Position numbers and translations under genes: made by a program. This document shows, one piece after another, positions 1 through 7,873 of a DNA stretch of 64,000 nucleotides (within the stretch, counting starts at the first letter, position 1; each line of letters begins with the position of its first letter). The notes beneath the pieces were generated by a model. The model worked only from the letters and a program-made list of their open reading frames with translations. It made no database searches and was not told the origin of the DNA. Source of the stretch: RGIG4034 sp045628945 (GTDB lineage: Bacteria; Bacillota; Clostridia; Lachnospirales; Lachnospiraceae); the NCBI GenBank assembly GCA_045628945.1, contig JAZQQG010000020.1, positions 1-64,000 on the forward strand, in the 5' to 3' direction.

Positions 1-363
1 GAAGATTTAATAAATGATCTGAATTTGATGGGGTTAATTTTTGAGAATCTTTGTGTACGTGATTTGCGTATATATGCGGATTCCTTAGATGGTGATGTAT
101 TCCACTATAGAGATAAATCTGGATTAGAATGCGATGCAGTAATTCACTTGCGTAATGGTCGATATGGACTTATTGAAGTAAAACTTGGTGGCGATAAATT
201 AATAAATGAGGGGGCAGAGAACTTATTAAAATTAGCCACAAAAATAGATTCAGACAAAATGAAGGAACCAGCATTTATGATGGTGTTGTGTGGAGTCGCA
301 CCATTCGCATACAGACGAGAAGATGGTGTGTATGTAGTTCCAATTTCCTGCTTGAAAGATTGA
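1..363 (+). CDS. DUF4143-domain ATPase, C-terminal part
   Basis: The frame is open from the first base, so this is the 3' end of a longer gene cut by the window edge; 120 codons are visible. The segment GLIFENLCVRDLRIYA followed by YRDKSGLECDAVI and LIEVKLGG is the typical C-terminal DUF4143 pattern of AAA-family ATP-binding proteins (DUF4143 is a nuclease-like fold after an N-terminal ATPase). The cellular role of this family is not settled; members often sit in accessory regions. The N-terminal Walker motifs lie outside the window. The following 470 bases hold only relics, so the gene appears to be at the edge of a decaying island. Confidence 0.75.
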   Translation, partial: EDLINDLNLMGLIFENLCVRDLRIYADSLDGDVFHYRDKSGLECDAVIHLRNGRYGLIEVKLGGDKLINEGAENLLKLATKIDSDKMKEPAFMMVLCGVAPFAYRREDGVYVVPISCLKD

Positions 364-390
364 AAAATCAATACTGAGAAAATCTTATGA

Positions 391-507
391 AAAAGATTGA
401 TAGAGACATTTCACGTGGAGACGGTCTGTCTTTTGAGCAAGAAAGATGCAAAGAACGTTATTGAAATTGGTGTGGATGCAGAGGATTATTACAGAATCAA
501 AGAATAA
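391..507 (+). pseudogene. Fragment resembling C-terminus of an RNA (uracil-5) methyltransferase
   Basis: A 38-codon frame without a start codon, bounded upstream by a stop at 388-390. Its translation contains HVETVCLLSK followed by an acidic strand, which resembles the segment near the C-terminus of RlmD/TrmA-type SAM-dependent RNA methyltransferases. The catalytic domain is absent. The resemblance is from memory of the family motif and is weak evidence; it may instead be an unrelated fragment. Confidence 0.3.
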
Positions 508-518
508 CAATGATTTAA

Positions 519-839
519 ATATATGAACTCCATAATAGATCAATGCATATAAGCAGTATATTTGATGCAAAAGTGGACATTGAAAGCGCAAAAGTGGACA
601 TTCGTAGCAAACTGTTATTGTACTCATGTACACTGTCAGAAAAAACAATAAAACATGCCACAGATTTATATATTGCGGGTAAAGAAAATGGATATTTCGG
701 AAGACGTGCTGTAGAAGAAGTAACTGGATTAAAGTCATCTGGAGCATCTAAGTTGATTAGTGTATTGCTTAATAGTAATGTTATTGAACCCGTGACAGGA
801 AACGGTAAGGGAAAATATACATTTCATTGTGAGGTATAA
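519..839 (+). pseudogene. Winged-helix C-terminal remnant of a Fic-like or RecG-like protein
   Basis: The frame is open from just after a stop at 516-518; the first ATG (543) has no Shine-Dalgarno sequence. The product has a short repeat, KVDIESAKVDIRS, then a winged-helix-like tail with GLKSSGASKLISVL and GNGKGKYTF. That combination is characteristic of the extreme C-terminus of some Fic-family and AlbA/RecG-like regulators, where KVDI repeats link the catalytic domain to the wing. The catalytic part (HPFxxGNG in Fic) is not upstream, so I read this as a truncated relic. It ends 1 base before the SD-linked start of the next gene. Confidence 0.45.
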
Positions 840-840
840 A

Positions 841-1308
841 ATGGCTGTAACATTAAAGAAGGCAACGCGAGAAGATATTGAAACTATATGGAAAATGCAA
901 GTTGAGGCCTTTTCGGATCTTTTGGATAAATATCAGGACTTCGACATAAGTCCGGCAACAGAAAGTCTTGAAAAAATTATAACTAAATTTGAACAACCTT
1001 GGACAACGTACTATTTTATTGTTAATGAAAATATAGTCGTAGGTGCGGTTAGAGTAGTAAATAAAAATGACGGAAGCAGAAAAAGGATTTCGCCAATTTG
1101 GATTATGGCAGAGTTTCGTAATAAAGGATATGCTGGGCAAGCAATAGCTGAACTTGAAAGAATATATGGTTCTGATTATTGGTGCCTGGATACGATTTTG
1201 CAGGAAAAGGGAAATTTGCATCTATATGAGAAAATGGGATATGTTCAAACTGGGAAAGTTGAGCATATAAATGAAAGAATGGATATAGTATTCTACGAAA
1301 AAAATTAA
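841..1308 (+). CDS. GNAT-family N-acetyltransferase
   Basis: A 155-residue single-domain GNAT protein. The acetyl-CoA-binding motif A is visible as FRNKGYAGQAI, and the C-terminal NLHLYEKMGYVQTG is the usual family ending. GNAT enzymes transfer an acetyl group from acetyl-CoA to an amine; the substrate cannot be told from sequence. I place the start at ATG 841 because the sequence GTGAGG at 829-834 is a good Shine-Dalgarno element seven bases upstream; a GTG at 829 would place the start inside that element. It is AT-rich like the flanking relics and sits alone in an accessory region, suggesting horizontal acquisition. Confidence 0.85.
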   Translation: MAVTLKKATREDIETIWKMQVEAFSDLLDKYQDFDISPATESLEKIITKFEQPWTTYYFIVNENIVVGAVRVVNKNDGSRKRISPIWIMAEFRNKGYAGQAIAELERIYGSDYWCLDTILQEKGNLHLYEKMGYVQTGKVEHINERMDIVFYEKN

Positions 1309-1310
1309 CG

Positions 1311-1517
1311 ACAAATGATACGAATAGAAAAGAAACCTTGACATTAATCGATCGAAAAATGGGAAAGATCGGGGAGGTCAAGAAGCAATTGCCGGCAGTC
1401 GTTTATGAGAAAGCGACCGTTTTGCATTTGCGTGGTGCAATGATTGAAACATATAATCGGGTTGTGGATTCTGCTGACTTTGATAAGTTGAGTTCGATTA
1501 CAGATGCGTTGAAGTGA
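1311..1517 (+). pseudogene. Unrecognised coding fragment
   Basis: An open stretch of 68 codons with coding-like composition that runs without a start from the end of the acetyltransferase gene to TGA at 1515-1517. The translation includes LIDRKMGKIGEVKKQL and RGAMIETYNRVVDS. I do not recognise the family. There is no ribosome-binding site at the only internal ATG (1359). It is probably a relic of a larger gene. Confidence 0.3.
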
Positions 1518-1565
1518 TTTGACTTTAGAAATTCTTTTGAATGTGTTTTTTATAAAAGAGATTAA

Positions 1566-1733
1566 TCAACGATACTACTGTCGAGAGTGTATGTTTCGTT
1601 AAGTAAAGTACAGAAATATGATATACTAAAGCAAATAGCACTAAAACACGGTTTTTCCGTGGGAATTGCACCGATAGGAATGGAATTGTGTTTTGAAAAA
1701 ATATGTGATATGATTGCAAAGGATTGGCAATAG
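1566..1733 (+). pseudogene. Unrecognised coding fragment
   Basis: A 55-codon open frame, same frame as the preceding fragment, starting after TAA at 1563-1565 and ending at TAG 1731-1733. The translation reads like protein (SLSKVQKYDILKQIAL, then GIAPIGMELCFEKIC) but has no start codon with SD support, and I do not recognise it. Together with the fragments at 391-839 and 1311-1517 it marks a region of gene decay. The rest of 1309-1755 shows only a short hairpin around 1652-1667. Confidence 0.3.
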
Positions 1734-1755
1734 TACTTTTTTGGAGGAAATGGGT

Positions 1756-2685
1756 ATGTCGAGAAATGTGTTTAAGATGTTAGGGAATTTTTTGACGAAT
1801 GCGGATATTCGTATGGGATATTTGTGTAAACTGGGGTGGTATCATAGAACGGATGATGCAACTTTTTTACGAAAAAAAGCTAAGATTGTGATGGGCAAGG
1901 ATTTGGATTTGGAGAATCCTAAGACGGTATGTGAGAAGATGAATTGGTTAAAGATTCATGACCGAAATCCCAGATATACCACTCTTGTTGACAAGTATCG
2001 CGTTAAAGAATTGGTAGCGGATAAGATTGGCAAAGAACATGTAATTCCGGTAATCGGAATGTGGACGAATGTCGATGATATTGACATTGAAAAACTTCCG
2101 GAACAGTTTGTGCTGAAGTGTAATCATGACAGCGGAAGCATTGTGGTGTGCAAGAATAAGCAGGAGTTTAACTGGAAGAAGGCCCGTAAACATCTGAAGC
2201 AGAGCCTGAAACTCAATTATTATGCTCTTTCTAGAGAATGGCCGTATAAAGATGTGCAGAAATGTATTATCGCGGAGCCTTATATTGATTCGTTAGGCAA
2301 AAAGGATTCGATTGAGTATAAGGTTACCTGTTGCAATGGCAAGGTGGAATGTGTGACCATCTGCCAGGGTATTGCGCATTCTTCTTTTGATGTACGTACG
2401 AATGATCACTATACTACTGATTTTGAGCATATGGACTGGTATGTGAACTATAAGCCGGCGAAGGTTGCACCTGCTAAACCTGAACATTGGGATCAGATTA
2501 TCCGGTTCTCTGAGATACTGGCCGAAGGAATCCCGCATTTGCGAGTGGATTTCTATGTAATAAATGGTGTTTTGACTTTTGGTGAGTGCACATTCTATTC
2601 CTGGGGCGGCTTCATGAATTTCTGCCCTCCTGAGTGTGATGCTGAATTTGGTAAATACATTCAACTTCCCAATAATGTAGAATAG
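1756..2685 (+). CDS. TupA-like ATP-grasp protein (surface glycan biosynthesis)
   Basis: A 309-residue protein of the TupA-like ATP-grasp family. Visible landmarks are KMNWLKIHDRNPRYTTLVDK near the N-terminus, LPEQFVLKCNHDSGSIVV in the middle and the C-terminal HLRVDFYVINGVLTFGE, which matches the usual HxRVDxY...GExT pattern of the family. TupA is named from teichuronopeptide synthesis; relatives are often in capsule or polysaccharide loci and are thought to ligate amino acids to glycans. The ATG at 1756 is chosen because GGAGG at 1743-1747 lies eight bases upstream; the TTG at 1714 and ATG at 1750 fit worse. It stands alone, without other glycan genes, and is AT-rich, so it looks like an orphan acquired gene. 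Confidence 0.8.
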   Translation: MSRNVFKMLGNFLTNADIRMGYLCKLGWYHRTDDATFLRKKAKIVMGKDLDLENPKTVCEKMNWLKIHDRNPRYTTLVDKYRVKELVADKIGKEHVIPVIGMWTNVDDIDIEKLPEQFVLKCNHDSGSIVVCKNKQEFNWKKARKHLKQSLKLNYYALSREWPYKDVQKCIIAEPYIDSLGKKDSIEYKVTCCNGKVECVTICQGIAHSSFDVRTNDHYTTDFEHMDWYVNYKPAKVAPAKPEHWDQIIRFSEILAEGIPHLRVDFYVINGVLTFGECTFYSWGGFMNFCPPECDAEFGKYIQLPNNVE

Positions 2686-2708
2686 AACAAGAAGAACGAT
2701 TATGGAGA

Positions 2709-2743
2709 AGAGATGGATTGAAAAACAATCCGTCTCTTTTTTC
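2709..2743 (+). terminator. Intrinsic terminator after the ATP-grasp gene
   Basis: A 12-bp stem (AGAGATGGATTG paired with CAATCCGTCTCT, one G-U wobble) with an AAAAA loop, followed by a T run. Confidence 0.85.
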
Positions 2744-2758
2744 TAGTGAGGTAGACGT

Positions 2759-3034
2759 ATGGTAAAAGCAATTGTGAAAGATCCCTTGTTCCTTGCACAA
2801 AAATCCGAACCGGCGACGATGGAGGATCAGCAGGTAATTACGAAGAAAAAGGGACCGTTCCAGACAGAGGAAGGATGCCTGTCCTTAGAAGGGGTTCGGG
2901 CATGTACCAGATATAAGGAAATCGAGGTGGATTATCTGGATCAGAATTTCAACCGACAGCATGGGAAGTTCGCCGGGTGGACTGCACAGATTATTCAGCA
3001 TGAGCTCGATCATGTGGCGGGAATCGTGATATAG
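2759..3034 (+). pseudogene. def: Peptide deformylase with internal deletion
   Basis: The 91-residue product begins like clostridial peptide deformylases (VKDPLFLAQKSEPAT) and ends like them, with motif II EEGCLSLEGVR and motif III IIQHELDHVAGIVI, including the metal-binding Cys and HExxH-type residues. Between EDQQVI and TKKKGPF about 45 residues that relatives carry are missing, among them motif I (GxGxAAxQ or GMAANMIG in this subgroup), which forms the active-site floor. Family members of this type are about 135 residues. The reading frame is intact and SD-like GTGAGG precedes the ATG, so expression is possible, but activity removing formyl from Met is unlikely. A functional def copy is expected elsewhere. 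Confidence 0.8.
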
Positions 3035-3051
3035 AAAAAATAATGAATGCT

Positions 3052-3082
3052 ACGGCACTCCTTAACCGGGGTGCCGTTTTTG
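3052..3082 (+). terminator. Intrinsic terminator after the deformylase remnant
   Basis: ACGGCACTCC pairs with GGGGTGCCGT (one wobble) around a TTAACC loop, followed by TTTTTG. Confidence 0.85.
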
Positions 3083-3140
3083 TCTGCTTACGAATTCATT
3101 GACCGGATAATGAAGGAGAATAAAAAATACAAAAAATATC

Positions 3141-3169
3141 TTGACAGTCAAAGTATTTTGGGATAGAAT
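3141..3169 (+). promoter_or_regulatory. Sigma-A promoter of the fatty-acid operon
   Basis: TTGACA at 3141-3146 and TAGAAT at 3164-3169 are separated by exactly 17 bases. The -35 box itself is the left half of an inverted repeat TTGA-CAG-TCAA (3141-3151), the same half-site as in the two palindromes downstream, so a repressor bound here would compete with RNA polymerase. Confidence 0.75.
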
Positions 3170-3182
3170 GCAGACGTAAACA

Positions 3183-3213
3183 AGTTTGACAATCAAACTA
3201 TTTGAAAATCAAA
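3183..3213 (+). promoter_or_regulatory. Tandem FabT-like operators
   Basis: Two palindromes follow the promoter: AGTTTGA-CAA-TCAAACT at 3183-3199 (perfect 7-bp arms) and TTTGA-AAA-TCAAA at 3201-3213 (perfect 5-bp arms). They share TTTGA-N3-TCAAA, close to the TTTGA-rich palindrome known for FabT, a MarR-type repressor of fatty-acid genes in Firmicutes. The centres are 16 bases apart. The MarR gene at the operon's end (10681-11118) is the obvious ligand, implying autoregulation. Confidence 0.65.
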
Positions 3214-3256
3214 CAAAAACATTTCAAACAAATAACAAACCCAAAGGAGAAAAAAC

Positions 3257-3484
3257 ATGTTAGAGAAAGTGATTGAAATCATTGAAGAGAAGCTTAGCAT
3301 TGACGGAGCAGACATTACTGCAGAGACCTCTTTTAAGGACGATCTTGAAGTAGATTCCCTTGATTTGTTCGAACTGGTTATGGCTCTTGAGGAAGAGTTC
3401 GGTGTTGAGATTCCTTCCGAGGACCTTGAGAAGATTACTACTGTAGGTGCTGTTATTTCTTACATCGAGAGCAAGCAGGCTTAA
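3257..3484 (+). CDS. acpP: Acyl carrier protein
   Basis: A 75-residue acidic protein, the usual length for ACP. Ser34 in VDSLDLFELVMALEEEFG is the phosphopantetheine attachment site in the conserved DSL motif. ACP carries the growing acyl chain between the enzymes encoded by the genes that follow. It is the first gene of the fatty-acid operon, preceded by AAAGGAG at a good distance and by the FabT-like operator region. Only 3 bases separate its stop from fabK. Confidence 0.97.
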   Translation: MLEKVIEIIEEKLSIDGADITAETSFKDDLEVDSLDLFELVMALEEEFGVEIPSEDLEKITTVGAVISYIESKQA

Positions 3485-3487
3485 TAT

Positions 3488-4435
3488 ATGAAGACGAAGA
3501 TTACTGAACTGTTAGGAATTGAATATCCCATTATTCAGGGTGGTATGGCTTGGGTTGCCGAGCATCATCTTGCCGCTGCGGTATCCAATGCGGGCGGACT
3601 TGGACTCATCGGCGCTGCTTCGGCTCCTCCTGAAATTGTAAGAGAGGAGATTCGCAAGTGTCGTGAACTTACCGACAAGCCCTTCGGCGTTAATGTGATG
3701 CTGTTGAATCCCAATGCGGAGGAAGTGGCGAAGATTGTGGTGGAAGAAGGCGTTAAGGTGGTTACAACCGGAGCCGGTTCTCCCTCGAAGTTCATGAAGA
3801 TGTGGAAAGAAGCCGGCGTGGTTGTAATCCCTGTTGTTGCCAGTGTTGCGATGGCAAAGATGATGGAGCGTGCCGGTGCGGATGCTGTGGTTGCCGAAGG
3901 AATGGAGAGCGGCGGACACATTGGTTCCATCACAACGATGGCACTTCTTCCGCAGGTAGCATCGGCGGTATCGATTCCCGTAATCGGTGCGGGCGGAATC
4001 GCAGACGGAAGAGGCTTTGCCGCAGCCTTAATGTTAGGCGCGCAGGCGGTACAGATGGGAACCAGATTTGTTGTGGCCGATGAATCCATCGTTCATGACA
4101 ACTATAAGAATCGAATCGTTAAGGCATCGGATATTGACTCCGAGGTAACCGGAATGTCCACCGGACACCCGGTTCGCAGTATCCGTAACCGAATGACGAA
4201 GGAATACTTAAGACTTGAGAAGTCCGGTGCAGACTTCATGGAACTCGAACAATTGACGCTTGGCTCCTTAAGAAGAGCGGTAATCGATGGTGACGTTGTT
4301 GACGGAACGGTAATGGCCGGACAGATTGCCGGCATGATCGGCTCCAGAAACACCTGTAGCGAGATTATTCAGGAGATTATGACAGACGCGAAGAAGCTTC
4401 TCGGAGCGGGAGAGGATGTTGTATGGGCAAAGTAG
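3488..4435 (+). CDS. fabK: Enoyl-ACP reductase II (FMN-dependent)
   Basis: A 315-residue flavoprotein of the FabK/nitronate monooxygenase family. The start (LLGIEYPIIQGGMAWVA) and the FMN-phosphate-binding glycine-rich segments (GAGSPSKFMK, AGADAVVAEGMESGGHIG, PVIGAGGIADGRG) are typical. FabK reduces trans-2-enoyl-ACP with NAD(P)H in the last step of each elongation cycle and replaces FabI in many Clostridia and streptococci. The surrounding fab genes make this call firm over nitronate monooxygenase. Its last 13 bases overlap fabD, indicating translational coupling. Confidence 0.93.
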   Translation: MKTKITELLGIEYPIIQGGMAWVAEHHLAAAVSNAGGLGLIGAASAPPEIVREEIRKCRELTDKPFGVNVMLLNPNAEEVAKIVVEEGVKVVTTGAGSPSKFMKMWKEAGVVVIPVVASVAMAKMMERAGADAVVAEGMESGGHIGSITTMALLPQVASAVSIPVIGAGGIADGRGFAAALMLGAQAVQMGTRFVVADESIVHDNYKNRIVKASDIDSEVTGMSTGHPVRSIRNRMTKEYLRLEKSGADFMELEQLTLGSLRRAVIDGDVVDGTVMAGQIAGMIGSRNTCSEIIQEIMTDAKKLLGAGEDVVWAK

Positions 4436-5343
4436 CTTTATTGTTTCCCGGACAGGGTGCTCAGGTTACCGGAATGGGGAAGGACTTCTACGAGAATTAC
4501 GCTTCGGCAAAAGAAGTATACGAGATTGCCAATGAGGCGACCGGAATGGATGTTGCTGCCTTGTGCTTTGAGGAGAACGAGCAACTGAACATTACCGAAT
4601 ATACACAGATTGCGTTGTTAACCACAGAGGTTGCCATATTAAAAACCTTAACGGATATGGGGCTTAAGGCAGATTATCTTGCCGGACTGAGTCTTGGTGA
4701 GTACGGAGCACTTGCCGCAGCTAAGGTGATGAATTACAAGGATTTATTCATGGTAATCAAGAACCGTGGCAAGTTTATGCAGGATGCGTATCCGGTAGGT
4801 GGAGCGATGACCGCGGTTCTCGGACTGGATGCAGAAACGATTCGCCGGGTATGTGAGAGCGTTGACGGCATTGTATCCATTGCAAACGATAACTGTCCCG
4901 GACAGATTGTAATCACCGGGGAAGAGAAGGCGGTTGCGACGGCAGGAGAGCGACTTGCTGCGGAAGGTGCGAAGCGATGCATTCCCCTTAAGGTGAGCGG
5001 ACCTTTCCATTCCGCACTGCTTAAGGGTGCAGGTGCCAAGCTTGCTTCTGTACTGGCCCCTGTAACCATTCAGAGTCCTACGATTCCTTATATCAGCAAC
5101 GTTACCGCAGATGTAGTAACGGATTGTGCCGATATTAAGAATCTTTTGGCGGCACAGGTGTATAGCCCGGTGCGCTTCCGCGAGAGTGTACTTCGTATGC
5201 AGGCTCTCGGAGTAACCGATTTCATCGAAATCGGACCCGGAAAGACGCTGTCCGGTTTCGTAAGAAAGACGGACAAGGAACTGAATGTCGTGAATGTAGA
5301 GAAGATTGAGGATATTGAGAATGTACGCAAATATTTTGGCTGA
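4423..5343 (+). CDS. fabD: Malonyl-CoA:ACP transacylase
   Basis: A 306-residue protein. Landmarks are the N-terminal LLFPGQGAQVTGMG, the nucleophile Ser90 in AGLSLGEYGAL (GxSxG) and His196 in VSGPFHSALL, which complete the Ser-His pair. FabD moves malonyl from malonyl-CoA to the ACP thiol, providing the extender unit for FabF and FabH. It overlaps fabK by 13 bases and its own 3' end overlaps the start of fabG, so the three are almost certainly translated as a coupled block. Confidence 0.96.
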   Translation: MGKVALLFPGQGAQVTGMGKDFYENYASAKEVYEIANEATGMDVAALCFEENEQLNITEYTQIALLTTEVAILKTLTDMGLKADYLAGLSLGEYGALAAAKVMNYKDLFMVIKNRGKFMQDAYPVGGAMTAVLGLDAETIRRVCESVDGIVSIANDNCPGQIVITGEEKAVATAGERLAAEGAKRCIPLKVSGPFHSALLKGAGAKLASVLAPVTIQSPTIPYISNVTADVVTDCADIKNLLAAQVYSPVRFRESVLRMQALGVTDFIEIGPGKTLSGFVRKTDKELNVVNVEKIEDIENVRKYFG

Positions 5344-6073
5344 TAAGATTGCGCTTGTTACCGGAGCCGGCAGAGGAATCGGAAGAAGGATTGCTCTGTC
5401 CCTGGCAGCGAGCGGTGCTACCGTAATTGTGAATTACAACGGTTCGAAGGACCGGGCAGAGGAGGTTGTAAGTGAGATTCTTACAGCCGGTGGCAAAGCG
5501 GAAGCGTACGGCTGCAACGTGGCTGATTACGCAGCCTGCGAGCAAATGATGAAGGATGTAATCGAGAAATATGGCAAGGTGGATATCCTGGTCAATAACG
5601 CAGGAATTACGAGAGATAATCTTGTCATGCGTATGAGTGAGGCGGATTATGACGCGGTCCTTAATACGAATCTGAAGGGTGCCTTCAATACCATCAAGCA
5701 TTTATACCGTAATTTTGTCAAAAATAAATCCGGTAAGATCATTAATATTTCCTCGGTGGCAGGAGTAATCGGGAATCCGGGACAGGCCAACTATTCGGCT
5801 TCCAAGGCCGGCTTAATCGGACTTACCAAGAGCGTTGCCAGAGAACTCGGTAGCCGTGGGATCTGCGTAAATGCAGTCGCTCCCGGTTTCATTGAGACGG
5901 AGATGACACAGGCCATGCCCGAAGAGGTATTGAACAAAATGGTTGCATCGATTCCGATGGCGCGAATCGGACAGACCGAGGATATTGCGAATATGGTCGT
6001 TTTCTTAGCAAGCAGCCTCTCGGATTATATTACCGGCCAGGTAATCTGCGTAGACGGCGGAATGTCAATGTAA
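5321..6073 (+). CDS. fabG: 3-oxoacyl-ACP reductase
   Basis: A 250-residue short-chain dehydrogenase. Cofactor motif TGAGRGIG (residues 14-21), NNAG (92-95), catalytic Ser145, Tyr158 and Lys162 (YSASK) are all present. FabG reduces 3-oxoacyl-ACP with NADPH. I use ATG 5321, which has GAGG nine bases upstream; a TTG at 5306 in the same frame would add five residues that family members lack. The start lies inside the end of fabD (23-base overlap). Confidence 0.95.
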   Translation: MYANILADKIALVTGAGRGIGRRIALSLAASGATVIVNYNGSKDRAEEVVSEILTAGGKAEAYGCNVADYAACEQMMKDVIEKYGKVDILVNNAGITRDNLVMRMSEADYDAVLNTNLKGAFNTIKHLYRNFVKNKSGKIINISSVAGVIGNPGQANYSASKAGLIGLTKSVARELGSRGICVNAVAPGFIETEMTQAMPEEVLNKMVASIPMARIGQTEDIANMVVFLASSLSDYITGQVICVDGGMSM

Positions 6074-6148
6074 AGGAGAACAATGCATCCGTGACCGTTC
6101 GTATTACGATTGGCGAAGGGAAAACGGGTGAGAAATGTGGGATGAAGT

Positions 6149-7384
6149 ATGAAGAGAAGAGTTGTAGTAACAGGAATGGGTGCCATTACCCCTATCGGAA
6201 ATTCCGTAAATGAATTTTGGGACAGTGTAAAGGCTGAGAAAATCGGTTTTGCGCCGATTTCCCGCTTCGATACAACGGAGTATAAGACCAAAATTGCTGC
6301 CGAAGTTAAGGATTTCCATGCAGAGGAATACATGGACAAAAAAGCAGCTCGTCGTATGGAGCTGTTCTGCCAGTATGCAGTGGCTGCGGCAGGGGAAGCA
6401 ATGAAGGATGCAGGATTGGATATGGAGAAGGAAGATCCTTACCGCGTGGGAACCGCAATCGGAAGCGGCGTCGGTTCTCTTCAGACGATGGAGAAGGAAA
6501 TTGCTACTCTTTTGGAGAAGGGACCTTCCAGAATCAGTCCGTTAATGGTGCCGTTAATGATTTCCAATATGGCAGCCGGTAATGTCAGCATTACCTATGG
6601 TTTAAAAGGCAAGAGTATCGATGTTGTAACAGCATGTGCAACCGGTACGAATTCCATCGGAGAGGCTTTCAGAACCATTAGCTACGGAGATGCGGATGTG
6701 ATGGTAGCCGGCGGTACGGAAGGGGCGATTACCCCAATCGGAATCGGTGGCTTCGGGGCGCTGAAGGCATTGTCCGTCAGTGAGGATCCTGCAAGATGCT
6801 CCATTCCGTTTGATAAGGACAGAGGCGGCTTCGTTATGGGCGAGGGATCCGGTGTTGTTATTTTGGAGGAACTTGAGCATGCAAAGAAAAGAGGCGCGAA
6901 GATTTACGCTGAGGTTCTTGGCTACGGTTGCTCCTCGGATGCTTATCATATCACGTCCCCTGCAGAGGATGGTTGTGGCGCCGCAACTGCGATGTTAAAT
7001 GCGTTGGCAGACGGCAATGTGGATAAGAATGAACTTACCTACATTAATGCGCACGGAACCAGTACCCATCACAATGATCTTTTTGAAACCCGTGCAATCA
7101 AGCTTGCGTTTGGAGAACACGCCAAGGATATTCGAATCAATTCTACGAAATCCATGGTAGGACATCTTCTCGGTGCGGCCGGTGCGGTGGAGTTTATTGC
7201 CTGCGTTAAGCAGATCGAGGAAGGCTTCATCCACAGAACCGTAGGATTGCAAGAGACCGAAGAGGAGCTGGACTTAGATTACTGCAAGACTTCCTACCGG
7301 GAAGAGGTGAAGTATGCATTGTCCAATTCCCTGGGCTTTGGCGGTCACAATGCAAGTATTCTTGTAGGCCGGTTTGCTGATTAA
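6149..7384 (+). CDS. fabF: 3-oxoacyl-ACP synthase II
   Basis: A 411-residue condensing enzyme of normal length. The catalytic Cys163 (VVTACATGTNSIGE), the first His in INAHGTSTHHND and the second in STKSMVGHLLGAAGA give the Cys-His-His triad of KAS I/II. FabF extends acyl-ACP with malonyl-ACP. A 75-base gap separates it from fabG and 50 bases from fabZ. In many related operons accB and accC flank fabZ at this point; here they are absent. Confidence 0.96.
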   Translation: MKRRVVVTGMGAITPIGNSVNEFWDSVKAEKIGFAPISRFDTTEYKTKIAAEVKDFHAEEYMDKKAARRMELFCQYAVAAAGEAMKDAGLDMEKEDPYRVGTAIGSGVGSLQTMEKEIATLLEKGPSRISPLMVPLMISNMAAGNVSITYGLKGKSIDVVTACATGTNSIGEAFRTISYGDADVMVAGGTEGAITPIGIGGFGALKALSVSEDPARCSIPFDKDRGGFVMGEGSGVVILEELEHAKKRGAKIYAEVLGYGCSSDAYHITSPAEDGCGAATAMLNALADGNVDKNELTYINAHGTSTHHNDLFETRAIKLAFGEHAKDIRINSTKSMVGHLLGAAGAVEFIACVKQIEEGFIHRTVGLQETEEELDLDYCKTSYREEVKYALSNSLGFGGHNASILVGRFAD

Positions 7385-7434
7385 TCGTAGAAAAAAGAAA
7401 ATGCAGTCCAAAGGGCTGCTTAGAGGAAAAAGAG

Positions 7435-7863
7435 ATGTCCGTATATACAACAAAAGAAATCATGGAGATTATTCCACACAGAAATCCGTTCCTGTTAATC
7501 GATACGATTGAGGAACTGGAATCCGGTGTCAGAGCAGTCGGTAAGAAGTGTGTCACCATGAATGAGCCGTACTTTGTCGGCCATTTTCCCGGAAATCCCG
7601 TTATGCCGGGAGTTCTGATTATCGAGGCATTGGCTCAGGTCGGTGCCGTTGCGATGCTGTCTCTGCCCGAGATGGCAGGTAAGATTGCTTATTTTGCAGG
7701 GATTGACAAGGCTAAGTTTCGTAAGAAGGTTTTACCCGGTGATGTATTAATGCTTGAGACGACCATCATCCGTGTGAAGGGACCGGTCGGTGTCGGTAAA
7801 GCGATTGCAACCGTTGACGGTAAAAAAGTATGCGAGGCGGAATTAACCTTTGCGATTGGGTAG
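7435..7863 (+). CDS. fabZ: 3-hydroxyacyl-ACP dehydratase
   Basis: A 142-residue hot-dog-fold protein with the signature GHFPGNPVMPGVLIIEALAQ, which carries His50 and Glu64 of the active site. It removes water from 3-hydroxyacyl-ACP. No FabA-type isomerase is visible, so how this organism makes unsaturated chains is not shown here (some FabZ or FabF paralogues do it). SD GAGGAAAAAGAG precedes the ATG; the stop is 10 bases from the accDA start. Confidence 0.95.
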   Translation: MSVYTTKEIMEIIPHRNPFLLIDTIEELESGVRAVGKKCVTMNEPYFVGHFPGNPVMPGVLIIEALAQVGAVAMLSLPEMAGKIAYFAGIDKAKFRKKVLPGDVLMLETTIIRVKGPVGVGKAIATVDGKKVCEAELTFAIG

Positions 7864-7873
7864 GTGAATATAC

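Noticed and set aside
829..840. GTG at 829 as start of the acetyltransferase
   Set aside because: It coincides with the GTGAGG ribosome-binding sequence serving ATG 841, and the extra residues do not belong to the GNAT fold.
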